DNA of 64,000 nucleotides from Chryseobacterium sp. FH1 (lineage in GTDB: Bacteria > Bacteroidota > Bacteroidia > Flavobacteriales > Weeksellaceae). The stretch is taken from contig NZ_JPLZ01000008.1 in assembly GCF_000735135.1 (NCBI RefSeq), forward strand, positions 1-64,000, given 5' to 3'. A program made the translations under genes and the position numbers. Shown one piece after another: positions 46,070-55,533 of the stretch. A model generated the notes under the pieces. The model saw nothing but the letters and a program-made list of their open reading frames with translations, was not told the DNA's origin and ran no database searches. Position 1 is the stretch's first letter. Each line of letters starts with the position of its first letter.

Positions 46070-49000
46070 ATGTTTAAAAAATTCATTCGCAGACCAGTTC
46101 TGTCGATCGTGATCTCACTGATCATCGTATTTTTAGGGATTTTATCTTTGGTAAAATTGCCTGTTACTCAGTTTCCGTCAATCTCGCCACCAAAGGTAAA
46201 TATCACTGCGGAATATCCCGGCGCCAATAACGAGTTGCTGATTAAATCGGTTGTAATTCCTTTGGAACGCGGATTAAATGGCGTTCCGGGAATGAAATAT
46301 ATGACGTCTGATGCAGGCAATGATGGGGAATGTTCTATCCAGATCGTATTCGATTTGGGAACAGACCCGAATGTCGCAGCGGTAAATGTTCAAAACCGTG
46401 TGTCGTCGGTCGTAAATAAATTGCCTCCTTTAGTTGTCCGTGAAGGTGTGAAAATCACCCGTGAAGAACCTAATATGCTAATGTATGTCAATCTTTACAG
46501 TGATGATCCCAAAGCTGACCAAAAGTTTCTTTTCAATTATGCTGACATCAATGTAATGTCGGAATTGAGAAGGGTGAGCGGTGTTGGCTTTGCAGATATC
46601 TTGGGAACCCGAGAATATGCAATGCGAATTTGGCTGAAACCTGATCGAATGACGGCTTACAGCATTTCTGCAGACGAAGTGATGGAGGCACTCAGCGCAC
46701 AAAGTTTGGAAGCTTCTCCCGGAAAAACAGGCGAAAGTTCCGGTAAACGTTCTCAATCCATAGAATATATTCTGAAATATCCAGGACGATTCAACAACGA
46801 AAAAGATTACGGCAATATCATTCTGAAAGCCAAACCGAATGGCGAATTTGTAAGGCTGAAAGACGTGGCAGATGTGGAATTCGGAAGTTCTATGTACGAC
46901 ATCTACTCTACGCTGAATGGCAAACCTTCCGCCGCAATCACATTAAAACAATCATATGGCTCCAACGCGAGCGATGTCATCAAAAATGTAAAATCATTGA
47001 TGGCCGATCTGGAAAAAACCACGTTCCCAAAAGGAATGCATTACGAGATCAGTTATGACGTTTCCAGATTCTTGGATGCATCGATAGAAAAAGTGATTCA
47101 CACGTTGTTTGAAGCATTTATCTTGGTTGCGATTGTCGTGTTCCTTTTCTTGGGCGATTGGCGTTCAACCTTGATTCCAACGATTGCAGTTCCAGTTTCA
47201 TTAATAGGAACATTTGCGATAATGTCGGCGTTTGGAATTACATTAAATTTAATTTCACTCTTCGCTTTGGTAATGGCCATAGGAATCGTCGTAGATGATG
47301 CAATCGTGGTGATAGAAGCCGTCCACGCAAAAATGGAAGAAAAGCATCTCTCGCCACTCAAGGCAACGGAAGAAGCGATGCACGAGATCAGCGGAGCAAT
47401 CATTGCAATAACTTTGGTGATGGCTTCCGTTTTCATTCCGGTGGCATTTATGTCTGGTCCAGTCGGCGTTTTCTATCGTCAGTTTTCGATTACAATGGTT
47501 TCATCCATCATTCTATCGGGCGTTGTTGCGTTGACTTTGACGCCGGCTCTATGTGCATTAATCCTAAAAAACAACCACGGAAAAGAGAAAAAGAAAACAC
47601 CGATCACAAGATTTTTGGATGGTTTTAATAATCTCTTTACAATCGGAGCAGGCAAATACCACAACTTGTTGACGAAAGTCGTTACTCGAAAAATGGTGAC
47701 TTTGCCCTTGCTTGTCCTTTTCTGCATCGGTACTTTTTTGTTGAGTAATAGAATGCCTTCCGGTTTCATCCCGAGTGAAGATCAAGGAATGATTTATGCA
47801 ATCATCCAAACACCTCCAGGATCGACGCTTGAAAGAACCAATCAAATTGCTTTACAACTTCAAAAAGCTTCTGAAGATATCGATGGCGTTTCGTCTGTTT
47901 CTTCTTTGGCTGGTTATGAAATTCTGACCGAAGGAACCGGATCCAACTCCGGAACTTGTTTGATTAATCTTAAGAATTGGGATGAAAGAAAAGAATCCTC
48001 CACCGAGATCATCGAACAACTGGAACAAAAGGCAAAAGAAATTCCTGGTGCCAATATCGAGTTCTTCCAACCACCATCAATTCCTGGTTATGGTGCTGCA
48101 GGAGGTTTTGAATTAAGACTTTTGGATAAAGCCGGAAGTGGCGACTATCACAAAATGGAAACTGTGAGTAATGACTTTGTACGAGAATTGAAAAAACGCC
48201 CTGAATTGGGATCGGCTTTCTCTTTCTACTCCGCAAGTTTTCCTCAATATATGTTGAAAATCGACAATGATCTGGCGGAGCAAAAAGGCGTCAGCATTGA
48301 AAAAGCAATGGACAATCTCTCCACTTTGATTGGTTCAAACTACGAAACCAGTTTTATCCGATTCGACAGGCCTTACAAAGTAATCGTTCAGGCTAGCCCG
48401 CAATACAGAGCTTTGCCAAGCGACTTGCTCAAGCTTTATGTCAAAAATGACAAAGACCAAATGGTGCCGTACTCGGATTTTATGCATCTTGAAAAAGTGT
48501 ATGGTTTGTCCGAAATTACGAGACACAATATGTACAACTCCTCCGAAGTCAGCGGAACGCCGGCGCCAGGTTACAGTTCTGGAGATGCCATCAAAGCAAT
48601 CCAAGAAGTGGCGGACAAAACTTTGCCAAGAGGTTTCGGAATCGATTGGGCGGGGATTTCCAAAGACGAAGTTTCCAGAGGGAATGAAGCCATTTACATT
48701 TTTCTCGTTTGTCTCGGATTTGTTTATCTGATTCTCTCCGCGCAATACGAAAGTTTTATTTTGCCTTTGCCTATTATTTTGTCTTTGCCTACGGGGATTT
48801 TCGGAGCGTTTTTATGTTTGAGTCTTTTCGGATTGGAGAATAATATCTACGCTCAGGTTGCAATGGTAATGCTCATCGGATTACTTGGAAAAAATGCTGT
48901 TTTGATAGTCGAATTTGCCGTCCAGAAAAAAGCAGAAGAAGGTTTATCAACCAAAGAAGCCGCATTGCAAGGTGCATCTTTGAGATTCCGACCGATTTTG

Positions 49001-49261
49001 ATGACCTCATTCGCATTCATTGCTGGATTGATTCCATTGGCTTTGGCAACAGGACCTGGAGCCGTTGGAAATAGAACAATCGGAACGGCTGCTGCAGGCG
49101 GCATGTTGATCGGAACTATTTTCGGATTGATGATCATCCCAGGATTGTACTACATTTTTGCCAACATTGCCGCCAAGTCCAAACTGACTTACTACGAAGA
49201 AGAAAATCCTTTAACAGAACAAACTGAACCTTACCAACACGATGGAAAATTTGAAGATTAA
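46070..49261 (+). CDS. RND multidrug efflux permease (HAE1/AcrB type)
   Basis: The protein has 1063 residues and 12 membrane helices in the RND arrangement, with two large periplasmic loops. Motifs: FIRRPVLSIVISLIIVFLG at the N-terminus, GIVVDDAIVVIE in helix 4 with the proton-relay Asp409 and Asp410, and the matching helix-10/11 segments (GLLGKNAVLIVEFA with Lys). It exports drugs or detergents by proton antiport. The length is normal for AcrB. It overlaps the next gene by 20 bp. Confidence 0.95.
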   Translation: MFKKFIRRPVLSIVISLIIVFLGILSLVKLPVTQFPSISPPKVNITAEYPGANNELLIKSVVIPLERGLNGVPGMKYMTSDAGNDGECSIQIVFDLGTDPNVAAVNVQNRVSSVVNKLPPLVVREGVKITREEPNMLMYVNLYSDDPKADQKFLFNYADINVMSELRRVSGVGFADILGTREYAMRIWLKPDRMTAYSISADEVMEALSAQSLEASPGKTGESSGKRSQSIEYILKYPGRFNNEKDYGNIILKAKPNGEFVRLKDVADVEFGSSMYDIYSTLNGKPSAAITLKQSYGSNASDVIKNVKSLMADLEKTTFPKGMHYEISYDVSRFLDASIEKVIHTLFEAFILVAIVVFLFLGDWRSTLIPTIAVPVSLIGTFAIMSAFGITLNLISLFALVMAIGIVVDDAIVVIEAVHAKMEEKHLSPLKATEEAMHEISGAIIAITLVMASVFIPVAFMSGPVGVFYRQFSITMVSSIILSGVVALTLTPALCALILKNNHGKEKKKTPITRFLDGFNNLFTIGAGKYHNLLTKVVTRKMVTLPLLVLFCIGTFLLSNRMPSGFIPSEDQGMIYAIIQTPPGSTLERTNQIALQLQKASEDIDGVSSVSSLAGYEILTEGTGSNSGTCLINLKNWDERKESSTEIIEQLEQKAKEIPGANIEFFQPPSIPGYGAAGGFELRLLDKAGSGDYHKMETVSNDFVRELKKRPELGSAFSFYSASFPQYMLKIDNDLAEQKGVSIEKAMDNLSTLIGSNYETSFIRFDRPYKVIVQASPQYRALPSDLLKLYVKNDKDQMVPYSDFMHLEKVYGLSEITRHNMYNSSEVSGTPAPGYSSGDAIKAIQEVADKTLPRGFGIDWAGISKDEVSRGNEAIYIFLVCLGFVYLILSAQYESFILPLPIILSLPTGIFGAFLCLSLFGLENNIYAQVAMVMLIGLLGKNAVLIVEFAVQKKAEEGLSTKEAALQGASLRFRPILMTSFAFIAGLIPLALATGPGAVGNRTIGTAAAGGMLIGTIFGLMIIPGLYYIFANIAAKSKLTYYEEENPLTEQTEPYQHDGKFED

Positions 49262-50687
49262 TAAAAACATCATAGCAACGGCATTCATTTCATTAATATT
49301 AATTGGATGTAAAGCACCAATGGCAACTAAAATTGCCGATAAGGTAAAAGAAACGATTCCTCAGAATTTTGATAACCAAACCGGTTCTGAAAACAATTCC
49401 GGAATCACGCCTTGGAAAGAGTTTTTCACAGATCCGAATCTCGTAAATCTGATTGATGAAGCTTTGAAAAATAATCAGGAATTGCTCATCACGCTTCAAC
49501 AAATCGAGATTGCGAAAAGCGACGTGATGTACAAAAACGGAAAACTAAGTCCGACGGTTGCCGCAAAATTGGGCGCAGGCGTTAACAAAGCGGGAAGATA
49601 TACTTCTGAAGGCGCTGGTGACGCAACGACCGAAATAGAACCGGGAAGAGAAATGCCAGATCCGCTTGGAAACTTCGAAGGTGGATTGGTGGCGAATTGG
49701 GAAATCGATATTTGGCACAAACTGAGAACTGAAAAGAAAGCAGCTGTTGCACATTATCTTTCGACTGTTGAAGGAAAGAATTTCGTATTGTCAAGTTTGA
49801 TTGCAGAAGTGGCTGATAATTATTACGAATTATTGTCGCTTGATAATCAACTTGATATCATCCATCAATATATGGATTTGCAGAAAAAAGCGCTCGACAT
49901 TGCGAAAATCCAGAAACAGGCGATGGCAACCACGGAATTAGCGGTTAAGAAATTCGAGGCAGAGTTGGCAAAATCCAGCGCCACGGAATATGATTTGAAA
50001 CAACAAATCACCGAAAAGGAAAATCAAATCAATGCTTTACTGGGTCGTTATCCGCAGGCGATCGTAAGAACCAAGGAAAGTTTTATGTCTATCGTTCCGC
50101 AAACAATTTATACGGGAATTCCGTCTCAGTTGCTGGCCAATCGACCTGACATCAAGCAAGCAGAACTGGAATTGGAATCGGCAAAACTTGATGTGGAAGC
50201 GGCGAGAAAAGAATTCTATCCAAGTTTGGAAATCAATGCGACGCTTGGTTTGGAAGCTTTCAATCCTTCGTATTTGGTCAAGTTGCCGGAATCGATTGCC
50301 CTCAATCTGGTTGGAGAATTGGCTGGACCATTAATTAATAAAAGCGCCATCAAAGCGCAGTTCAAAACGGCTGATGCGAGACAAATCCAAGCTTTGTATG
50401 AATATGATAAAACGATTTTGGGCGCTTACATCGATGTTTCGAATCTAATGTCGAAAATCAAAAACCTCGATAAATATTATGAATTGAAAGCTCAGGAATC
50501 AAAAGCTTTGGACGATGGAATTGGAATCGCCAATCAACTCTTTCGCAATTCCCGAGCAGATTATTTGGAAGTTTTGATGAATCAGCGTGATGCGTTGGAC
50601 GCCAAAATGGAACTCATCGAAGCTAAAGAAAGACAGCTGAGCACAGTTGTGAATATTTACAAAAGTCTTGGTGGCGGTTGGAAATAA
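49242..50687 (+). CDS. RND outer-membrane factor (NodT/OprM-type lipoprotein)
   Basis: The protein has 481 residues with a lipobox (LILIGC, Cys23). Two OEP repeats are visible (PNLVNLIDEALKNNQELLIT; RPDIKQAELELESAKLDVEA), as in the NodT family. It forms the outer-membrane exit duct of the pump encoded just upstream. The start codon lies inside the permease gene, so the two are translationally coupled. This is a second TolC-type protein in the window, distinct from the one in the EmrAB operon. Confidence 0.93.
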   Translation: MENLKINKNIIATAFISLILIGCKAPMATKIADKVKETIPQNFDNQTGSENNSGITPWKEFFTDPNLVNLIDEALKNNQELLITLQQIEIAKSDVMYKNGKLSPTVAAKLGAGVNKAGRYTSEGAGDATTEIEPGREMPDPLGNFEGGLVANWEIDIWHKLRTEKKAAVAHYLSTVEGKNFVLSSLIAEVADNYYELLSLDNQLDIIHQYMDLQKKALDIAKIQKQAMATTELAVKKFEAELAKSSATEYDLKQQITEKENQINALLGRYPQAIVRTKESFMSIVPQTIYTGIPSQLLANRPDIKQAELELESAKLDVEAARKEFYPSLEINATLGLEAFNPSYLVKLPESIALNLVGELAGPLINKSAIKAQFKTADARQIQALYEYDKTILGAYIDVSNLMSKIKNLDKYYELKAQESKALDDGIGIANQLFRNSRADYLEVLMNQRDALDAKMELIEAKERQLSTVVNIYKSLGGGWK

Positions 50688-50755
50688 AGTGCTGATGGTA
50701 ATTAGCTAATTGCAATTAGCTTTTTTGATCCTGACTTTGAACTCAATTATTATTG

Positions 50756-50787
50756 AAATGCTCCTGGAATTTATTTCGGGAGCATTT
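50756..50787 (+). terminator. Terminator region of the RND operon
   Basis: AAATGCTCC (50756-50764) pairs perfectly with GGAGCATTT (50779-50787), followed by TTG and a T-rich stretch. A smaller palindrome (AGCTAATT-gc-AATTAGCT, 50704-50721) with six T lies directly after the stop codon and may be a first terminator. Confidence 0.7.
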
Positions 50788-50846
50788 TGTTTAATTGTTC
50801 ACCAAGGTGGTTTTATAATAGACATATTGTATTAAAATTATATAAC

Positions 50847-50874
50847 TTTACATCTGCAACCCCATCAGATTGAA
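50847..50874 (+). promoter_or_regulatory. Conserved leader of regulator module A with TTG start
   Basis: TTTACATCTGCAACCCCATC followed by AGATTGAA is repeated at 55505-55533 before the second regulator gene, with one indel and one substitution in 29 positions. It ends in the TTG start codon at 50870-50872. A TAACTTTA box (50843-50850) overlaps its 5' end and is one base off TAnnTTTG. Confidence 0.55.
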
Positions 50875-52321
50875 AACATTTCTATTTTTTTTCATTTTAT
50901 TCATAATAACTGTCAAGGCTCAAAATACAAAAGACACTGAGTCATTATTTACTGAATCCAAAAATCTACTTTACAAAAAACCGAAGGAATCTGCACTCAT
51001 TTCCCAATTCCTCTTAAAAAACACGTCTAATGATAATGACAAAATGAGAGCACTTCTCCTTCTTATTAAAAGTGATCTGTTAATAGCCAATTATGACGCA
51101 GCAGCAGAAAAATTGCTTCAGGTTTCTGAACTTTCAAAAAAAACTGGCCATTCTGAAAATAATATCCAAATCAATTTTCTTACAAGAATACTTTGTGATA
51201 AGTTGGGAATCGAATCTGATCAACTTTATTTGATCCTTAATAAAAACGAGATGATCCAAAATGATTATGAAAAAGCTCTAAAATCATACACAAAATCAAA
51301 TTGGAAACAAACTATAAAGTTCTTAAAACGATCTGAGAAGGACGAAAAGTTTGATGCACAGCAACTGACTAACTTTTATTATTCGCTCGCCTACTCTAAT
51401 CTTGGAAAGAATGATTCTGCAGAATATTATACTGATAAAATTAGAAACTTTGAGCCGTATTATTTTTATGCAATAGCTAAAAATCAGTTCGCAAAGAGAA
51501 ATTTTGATAAGTCAATTCAAGCACTTGATCATTTGAAACCAATAGAAAGTAATATTCAGAATGTTTGGTTGAAGGCAGAAATATATCAATTGTACGCGGA
51601 GAACGATAATTATTTAAAAGATTGGAATAGTTATCAAATGCATTATCAACTTCAAAACTCTTTGCAGGATTCCATCTCCAATGCTAGGGAAAATGCAAGA
51701 ATTTCTTTTTTGGCCAAGATCGATCAGAAACAAGACGAGATCTTGGAATCGAAATATGATTATAGCAAAAGAATCATTTATCTGATTTTAATTTTCATTT
51801 TTACTGTACTCATTTTTTCATATTTTTTGAATCGAAAACTTAGACAAAAGGAAACCAATATCGAAAAAGCATTAATGGAATCCGAGGAAAGACAAAGATT
51901 CATTAATGAAAACAAGCTTCCCGAAAGTTCAGGAAAAATTGTAATTCCAGATAAAACGATTCAATTTCTTTTGGAAAAACTAGAATTGTTTGAACGGAAT
52001 GAAGAATATATCAATCCTTCTACCTCGCTAAATCAGCTTGCAGAAAACTTGAATACCAATACAAAATATCTGTCAGAGATTATCAATACGCATAAAAATA
52101 AAAACTTCCATAGCTATATTAATGAACTTAGAATCAATTACGTCATCAACAAATTAAACAATAATCCAATTTATCTGAAATACAAAGTCAGTCATTTGGC
52201 AGAGGAAGCAGGCTTTTCTTCGCACAGTTTATTTTCCACTGTTTTCAAGCAAGTTACCGGATTGTCTCCGGCCTCGTTTATCAAATCAAATATAAAAAAG
52301 GAATCAGATGGGGATAATTAG
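50870..52321 (+). CDS. Membrane-bound TPR-AraC transcriptional regulator (module A)
   Basis: The protein has 483 residues. The start is TTG 50870: no ATG precedes the signal peptide (FLFFFILFIITVKAQ) and the next in-frame Met lies inside the mature domain. Residues 20-290 carry TPR-like helices (TNFYYSLAYSNLGKNDSAEY, KRNFDKSIQALDHLKPIES) and should face the periplasm. One membrane helix follows (301-322, IYLILIFIFTVLIFSYFL). The cytoplasmic end has an AraC/XylS helix-turn-helix pair (LNTNTKYLSEIINTHKNKNF ... LAEEAGFSSHSLFSTVFKQV). It looks like a one-component sensor: a periplasmic TPR domain controlling a cytoplasmic DNA-binding domain. The ligand is unknown. It overlaps the next gene by 14 bp. 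Confidence 0.85.
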   Translation: MKTFLFFFILFIITVKAQNTKDTESLFTESKNLLYKKPKESALISQFLLKNTSNDNDKMRALLLLIKSDLLIANYDAAAEKLLQVSELSKKTGHSENNIQINFLTRILCDKLGIESDQLYLILNKNEMIQNDYEKALKSYTKSNWKQTIKFLKRSEKDEKFDAQQLTNFYYSLAYSNLGKNDSAEYYTDKIRNFEPYYFYAIAKNQFAKRNFDKSIQALDHLKPIESNIQNVWLKAEIYQLYAENDNYLKDWNSYQMHYQLQNSLQDSISNARENARISFLAKIDQKQDEILESKYDYSKRIIYLILIFIFTVLIFSYFLNRKLRQKETNIEKALMESEERQRFINENKLPESSGKIVIPDKTIQFLLEKLELFERNEEYINPSTSLNQLAENLNTNTKYLSEIINTHKNKNFHSYINELRINYVINKLNNNPIYLKYKVSHLAEEAGFSSHSLFSTVFKQVTGLSPASFIKSNIKKESDGDN

Positions 52322-53417
52322 GTTTTTTATTATATTGATTTTTACGGTTTCAGCACAAATTCTTTTTGCTCAAAACAATAGGGAAATAGACAGCCTGATA
52401 GGCATTGCCAATACTTTTATGTTCAAAAATCCACAGAAAACCATTCAGATTGGAGAAGAACTTTTAAAGAAAAAAGATATTTCGGATTCTTATAAGATCT
52501 CTTCAAACATTTTAATAGCCAATGGTTACGCTGCTATGAATGATTATAAAAAATCCATCGATTTTGCTTTGAAGGCTAATGAATTATCAGAAAAAACAAA
52601 GGACAACGCGAATCAGATCAGAACTTTGGGACTTATCGGAAATCAATATACAAGAAGTGAAATGCGGGAAGAAGCCTGGAAATATCTAGACAAAGCAGAC
52701 AAACTGACCCAGACCATTTATCTTCCGGATTCTATGAAGTATTTGATTGGAAATATTAATCTTCTGAAAGGTTTTCTCTACAAACGAAGTCTGGACTGTG
52801 GTTATGCTATCAAACACTTTGATAAAGCGATTGTAGCTTTTAAAAAAGACAAGAAAGGTTTTGCGGTTGCAAATCTGGGACAGGCTTACAATCAAAAAGG
52901 TTATTGCTACTTGTCTATAAACAAGGATTCTGCAGAAGTCAGTTTCAAAAATGGACTTGCAGATGCACGAAAAAATGGCGCAAAATCTCTGGAATGCAAT
53001 GCATTAGTCGGACTTTCTGAAATTGAAACCGACAAATCGAATTATAAGACAGCCAACGACACTTTATTTCACGCTTTGAAGCTTGCAAAAGAAGTGAAGC
53101 AGACCGAAATGGAAACCCGGATTTATAAACTTTTGTCTGACAACCTCTTGGCAATCGGAGATTTTGAAAATCATCTGCATTACAAAAAACTGTACGAATT
53201 GACTCAGTCGAAATTTGATTTGGAAAACATCAAATCGGTTAATGAACTCATCAAAAAACGTAATGAATACAAACAGAAAATTTTTGAGGCTAAACAAGAT
53301 CAATTCAATACTTTCATATTTATACTTTCAGGTATTTTAATTATAATAATTGGTCTGTTTGGATATTTCTTTGTGAAAAAATCAAGAATAACAGATAAAA
53401 CCACTCAAAATAAATAA
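52308..53417 (+). CDS. TPR membrane protein, partner of regulator A
   Basis: The protein has 369 residues: a signal peptide (FFIILIFTVSAQILFAQ), TPR repeats through about 320 (YAAMNDYKKSIDFALKANEL, LDCGYAIKHFDKAIVAFKKD, YKTANDTLFHALKLAKEVKQ), then a membrane helix (FIFILSGILIIIIGLFGYFFV) and a short basic tail. It lacks a DNA-binding domain. The topology mirrors the adjacent regulator, and the overlapping start points to coupled translation. A partner that binds the regulator through TPR-TPR contact is a reasonable inference. Confidence 0.8.
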   Translation: MGIIRFFIILIFTVSAQILFAQNNREIDSLIGIANTFMFKNPQKTIQIGEELLKKKDISDSYKISSNILIANGYAAMNDYKKSIDFALKANELSEKTKDNANQIRTLGLIGNQYTRSEMREEAWKYLDKADKLTQTIYLPDSMKYLIGNINLLKGFLYKRSLDCGYAIKHFDKAIVAFKKDKKGFAVANLGQAYNQKGYCYLSINKDSAEVSFKNGLADARKNGAKSLECNALVGLSEIETDKSNYKTANDTLFHALKLAKEVKQTEMETRIYKLLSDNLLAIGDFENHLHYKKLYELTQSKFDLENIKSVNELIKKRNEYKQKIFEAKQDQFNTFIFILSGILIIIIGLFGYFFVKKSRITDKTTQNK

Positions 53418-53487
53418 TCCTTAACGCAAATTTATTTTATTTTAAACAACTAATAATCAATTAATTAAAAATTTAAAACTTTCATAT

Positions 53488-53506
53488 TCTTGAAATTTTC
53501 GGATAT
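53488..53506 (+). promoter_or_regulatory. Conserved 19-nt motif before cargo gene A
   Basis: TCTTGAAATTTTCGGATAT lies 86 bp before the ATG of the ELW-repeat protein gene. The same motif, 17 of 19 bases, is found 92 bp before the cargo ATG of module B. The spacing suggests an activator site for the AraC-type regulator. Confidence 0.45.
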
Positions 53507-53573
53507 CTAAAAGTCTATTGCTATTCTTTATCGGATTAACACTCTACTTTTACTCAAAAGAAATTATTTAGAT

Positions 53574-55235
53574 ATGATAAACAAATTTATTCTAGCGGCG
53601 ATGTTGGTTTCATTTATTGGAATCAATGCGCAGACAACTCCAGTTTTTGAAATGGTAAAAGACATCAATCCTTCCGGTGATTCTATGCCGACAGATCTGA
53701 TTAATTATAATTCAAAAATATTTTTCACAGCCGATGATGGCGTCAATGGTAGGGAACTTTGGATCACAGATGGTACCGAAACCAAACTCCTGAAAGATAT
53801 CAATCCCGGAGAAAATGGTTCTGATATTTCCAATTTCAAAATCTTAAATGGAAAACTGTTATTTACTGCAACGGATGATGCGAACGGAAACGAACTTTGG
53901 ACTTCTGACGGAACCGTAGCAGGAACCAAAATAGTAAAAGATATGTTTCCTGGAAGCGGCGGATCTTATGCGTTTGAGTTTATCGAATTCCAAAATGCTT
54001 TATATTTCAGATCAGAAGATGGCGTGCACGGAACCGAACTTTGGAAAACAGACGGAACTGAAGTTGGAACTGTCATGATTGGGGATTTGAGAACAGGTGA
54101 ATTTGGTTCCAATCCATCTAATTTTACAGTTCTCAATAACAAACTTTATTTCAGCGCCATGGATGGTTTTGATTATGATAATGGTCAGACTGGATTGGAA
54201 CTTTGGGTTTCCGATGGGACTGCTGCAGGAACTCATATTGTGAAAGACATCAATCCTATTGAGAGTTCCGGACCTTCCAGCTTGACTACTTTCGGTAACA
54301 AAATCTATTTCAGTGCAGATGACGGAACCAATGGAACAGAAATATGGGCTACGGACGGAACCGAAGCTGGAACTTATATGGTAAAGGATATTTCTAATGC
54401 TGTAAGTACAGCTTCATCTCTGCCAGCGCATTTTATTGCATTCAATGGAAAATTGATTTTTAGTGCCTACACACCTGAAACCGGCAGAGAAATGTGGACT
54501 ACAGACGGAACTGCAGATGGAACTCATATTTTGAAAGATGTGAAACCAGGAACAGCTGGTGCTGTGATTCCACAATTCAGACATTTTATTTATAAAGACA
54601 AATTACTGCTTACTTTAGATGACAACACCCACGGCGCAGAGATCTGGACGACAGACGGAACCACGGACGGAACTCAGTTGTATCTGGATGTTTTTCCCGG
54701 ATCTGATGGTTCTATGAATCCAAATCAGGCGGCTATGACATTTGCTGAAGTGAATGGTACGTTATATTTTAGAGGACTTGACAATTATGACGAGTATTAT
54801 CAGTTATGGAAATCAGACGGAACAGCAGCGGGCACGAAAAAACTAATGCCGGATCCTACAACACCATATAATTTTGCGTTGGCACAGATTCCAGGTTTCA
54901 CTGCATTGGGCAACAAACTTTATTTCAGAGCGCAGTACAATGACAGCGGTTACGAATTGTGGAGCGTAACCACGGATGCAGCAATGGCTGTGACTGATTT
55001 TAATAAAACCAAATTCCGTGTTTATCCCAATCCGGCTTCTGATGTGGTTAACATTTCCGGAGATTCAAAGATATCTTCTGTTCAGGTTTATGATCTTTCT
55101 GGAAAAGTTTTGAGTAATCAAACTTCGGATTCTAAACAATTACAAATGAATGTTTCTGATTTACCGAAAGGAAATTATATTATTAAAGTTTTATCAGACG
55201 GTAAATCTTCCTCGCATAAAATCATTAAAAAATAA
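53574..55235 (+). CDS. T9SS-secreted ELWxxDGT-repeat protein (cargo A)
   Basis: The protein has 553 residues: a signal peptide (FILAAMLVSFIGINAQ), eight ELWxxDGT-type repeats (for example ELWTSDGTVAGTKIVKDMFPG, ELWKTDGT, EIWATDGT, EMWTTDGT) that probably fold as a beta-propeller, and a type A T9SS sorting domain at the end (FRVYPNPASDVVNISG ... GNYIIKVLSDGKSSSHKIIKK). It should be secreted by the T9SS and cut by PorU. The function on the surface is unknown. It is 156 bp after the TPR partner gene. Confidence 0.9.
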   Translation: MINKFILAAMLVSFIGINAQTTPVFEMVKDINPSGDSMPTDLINYNSKIFFTADDGVNGRELWITDGTETKLLKDINPGENGSDISNFKILNGKLLFTATDDANGNELWTSDGTVAGTKIVKDMFPGSGGSYAFEFIEFQNALYFRSEDGVHGTELWKTDGTEVGTVMIGDLRTGEFGSNPSNFTVLNNKLYFSAMDGFDYDNGQTGLELWVSDGTAAGTHIVKDINPIESSGPSSLTTFGNKIYFSADDGTNGTEIWATDGTEAGTYMVKDISNAVSTASSLPAHFIAFNGKLIFSAYTPETGREMWTTDGTADGTHILKDVKPGTAGAVIPQFRHFIYKDKLLLTLDDNTHGAEIWTTDGTTDGTQLYLDVFPGSDGSMNPNQAAMTFAEVNGTLYFRGLDNYDEYYQLWKSDGTAAGTKKLMPDPTTPYNFALAQIPGFTALGNKLYFRAQYNDSGYELWSVTTDAAMAVTDFNKTKFRVYPNPASDVVNISGDSKISSVQVYDLSGKVLSNQTSDSKQLQMNVSDLPKGNYIIKVLSDGKSSSHKIIKK

Positions 55236-55260
55236 AGTTTTTTTCAATTATTTAGTTTAG

Positions 55261-55286
55261 CCCGGGAATTTCGATTTCCGGGTTTT
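55261..55286 (+). terminator. Terminator of cargo gene A
   Basis: A hairpin from CCCGGGAAT (55261-55269) and ATTTCCGGG (55274-55282) is followed by four T. It closes module A. Confidence 0.75.
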
Positions 55287-55504
55287 GTTTTAACAACGTT
55301 TATTTTTCCGTTTGGGTGACGCAATGCTTCAGCTACAACCAGAAAGGTGAAATGCACAAAATAAAATTAGCCGGAACATTAGCAGAAAAAAACGAAAATT
55401 GCGCTATCTATTATTGATTGATCATTCTGATTTGTCTGGATTAATTCGTTTGTTACTAAAACTTAACCCTACTAAAAAAGTGGCATTTTGAAAATTTGAC
55501 TAAA

Positions 55505-55533
55505 TTTACATACTGCAACCCTATCAGATTGAA
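55505..55533 (+). promoter_or_regulatory. Conserved leader of regulator module B with TTG start
   Basis: TTTACATACTGCAACCCTAT followed by CAGATTGAA is the second copy of the leader at 50847-50874. It contains the TTG start at 55529-55531. A TAAATTTA box (55501-55508) sits at the same relative place. The rest of the 293-bp gap before it shows nothing I can identify. Confidence 0.55.
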
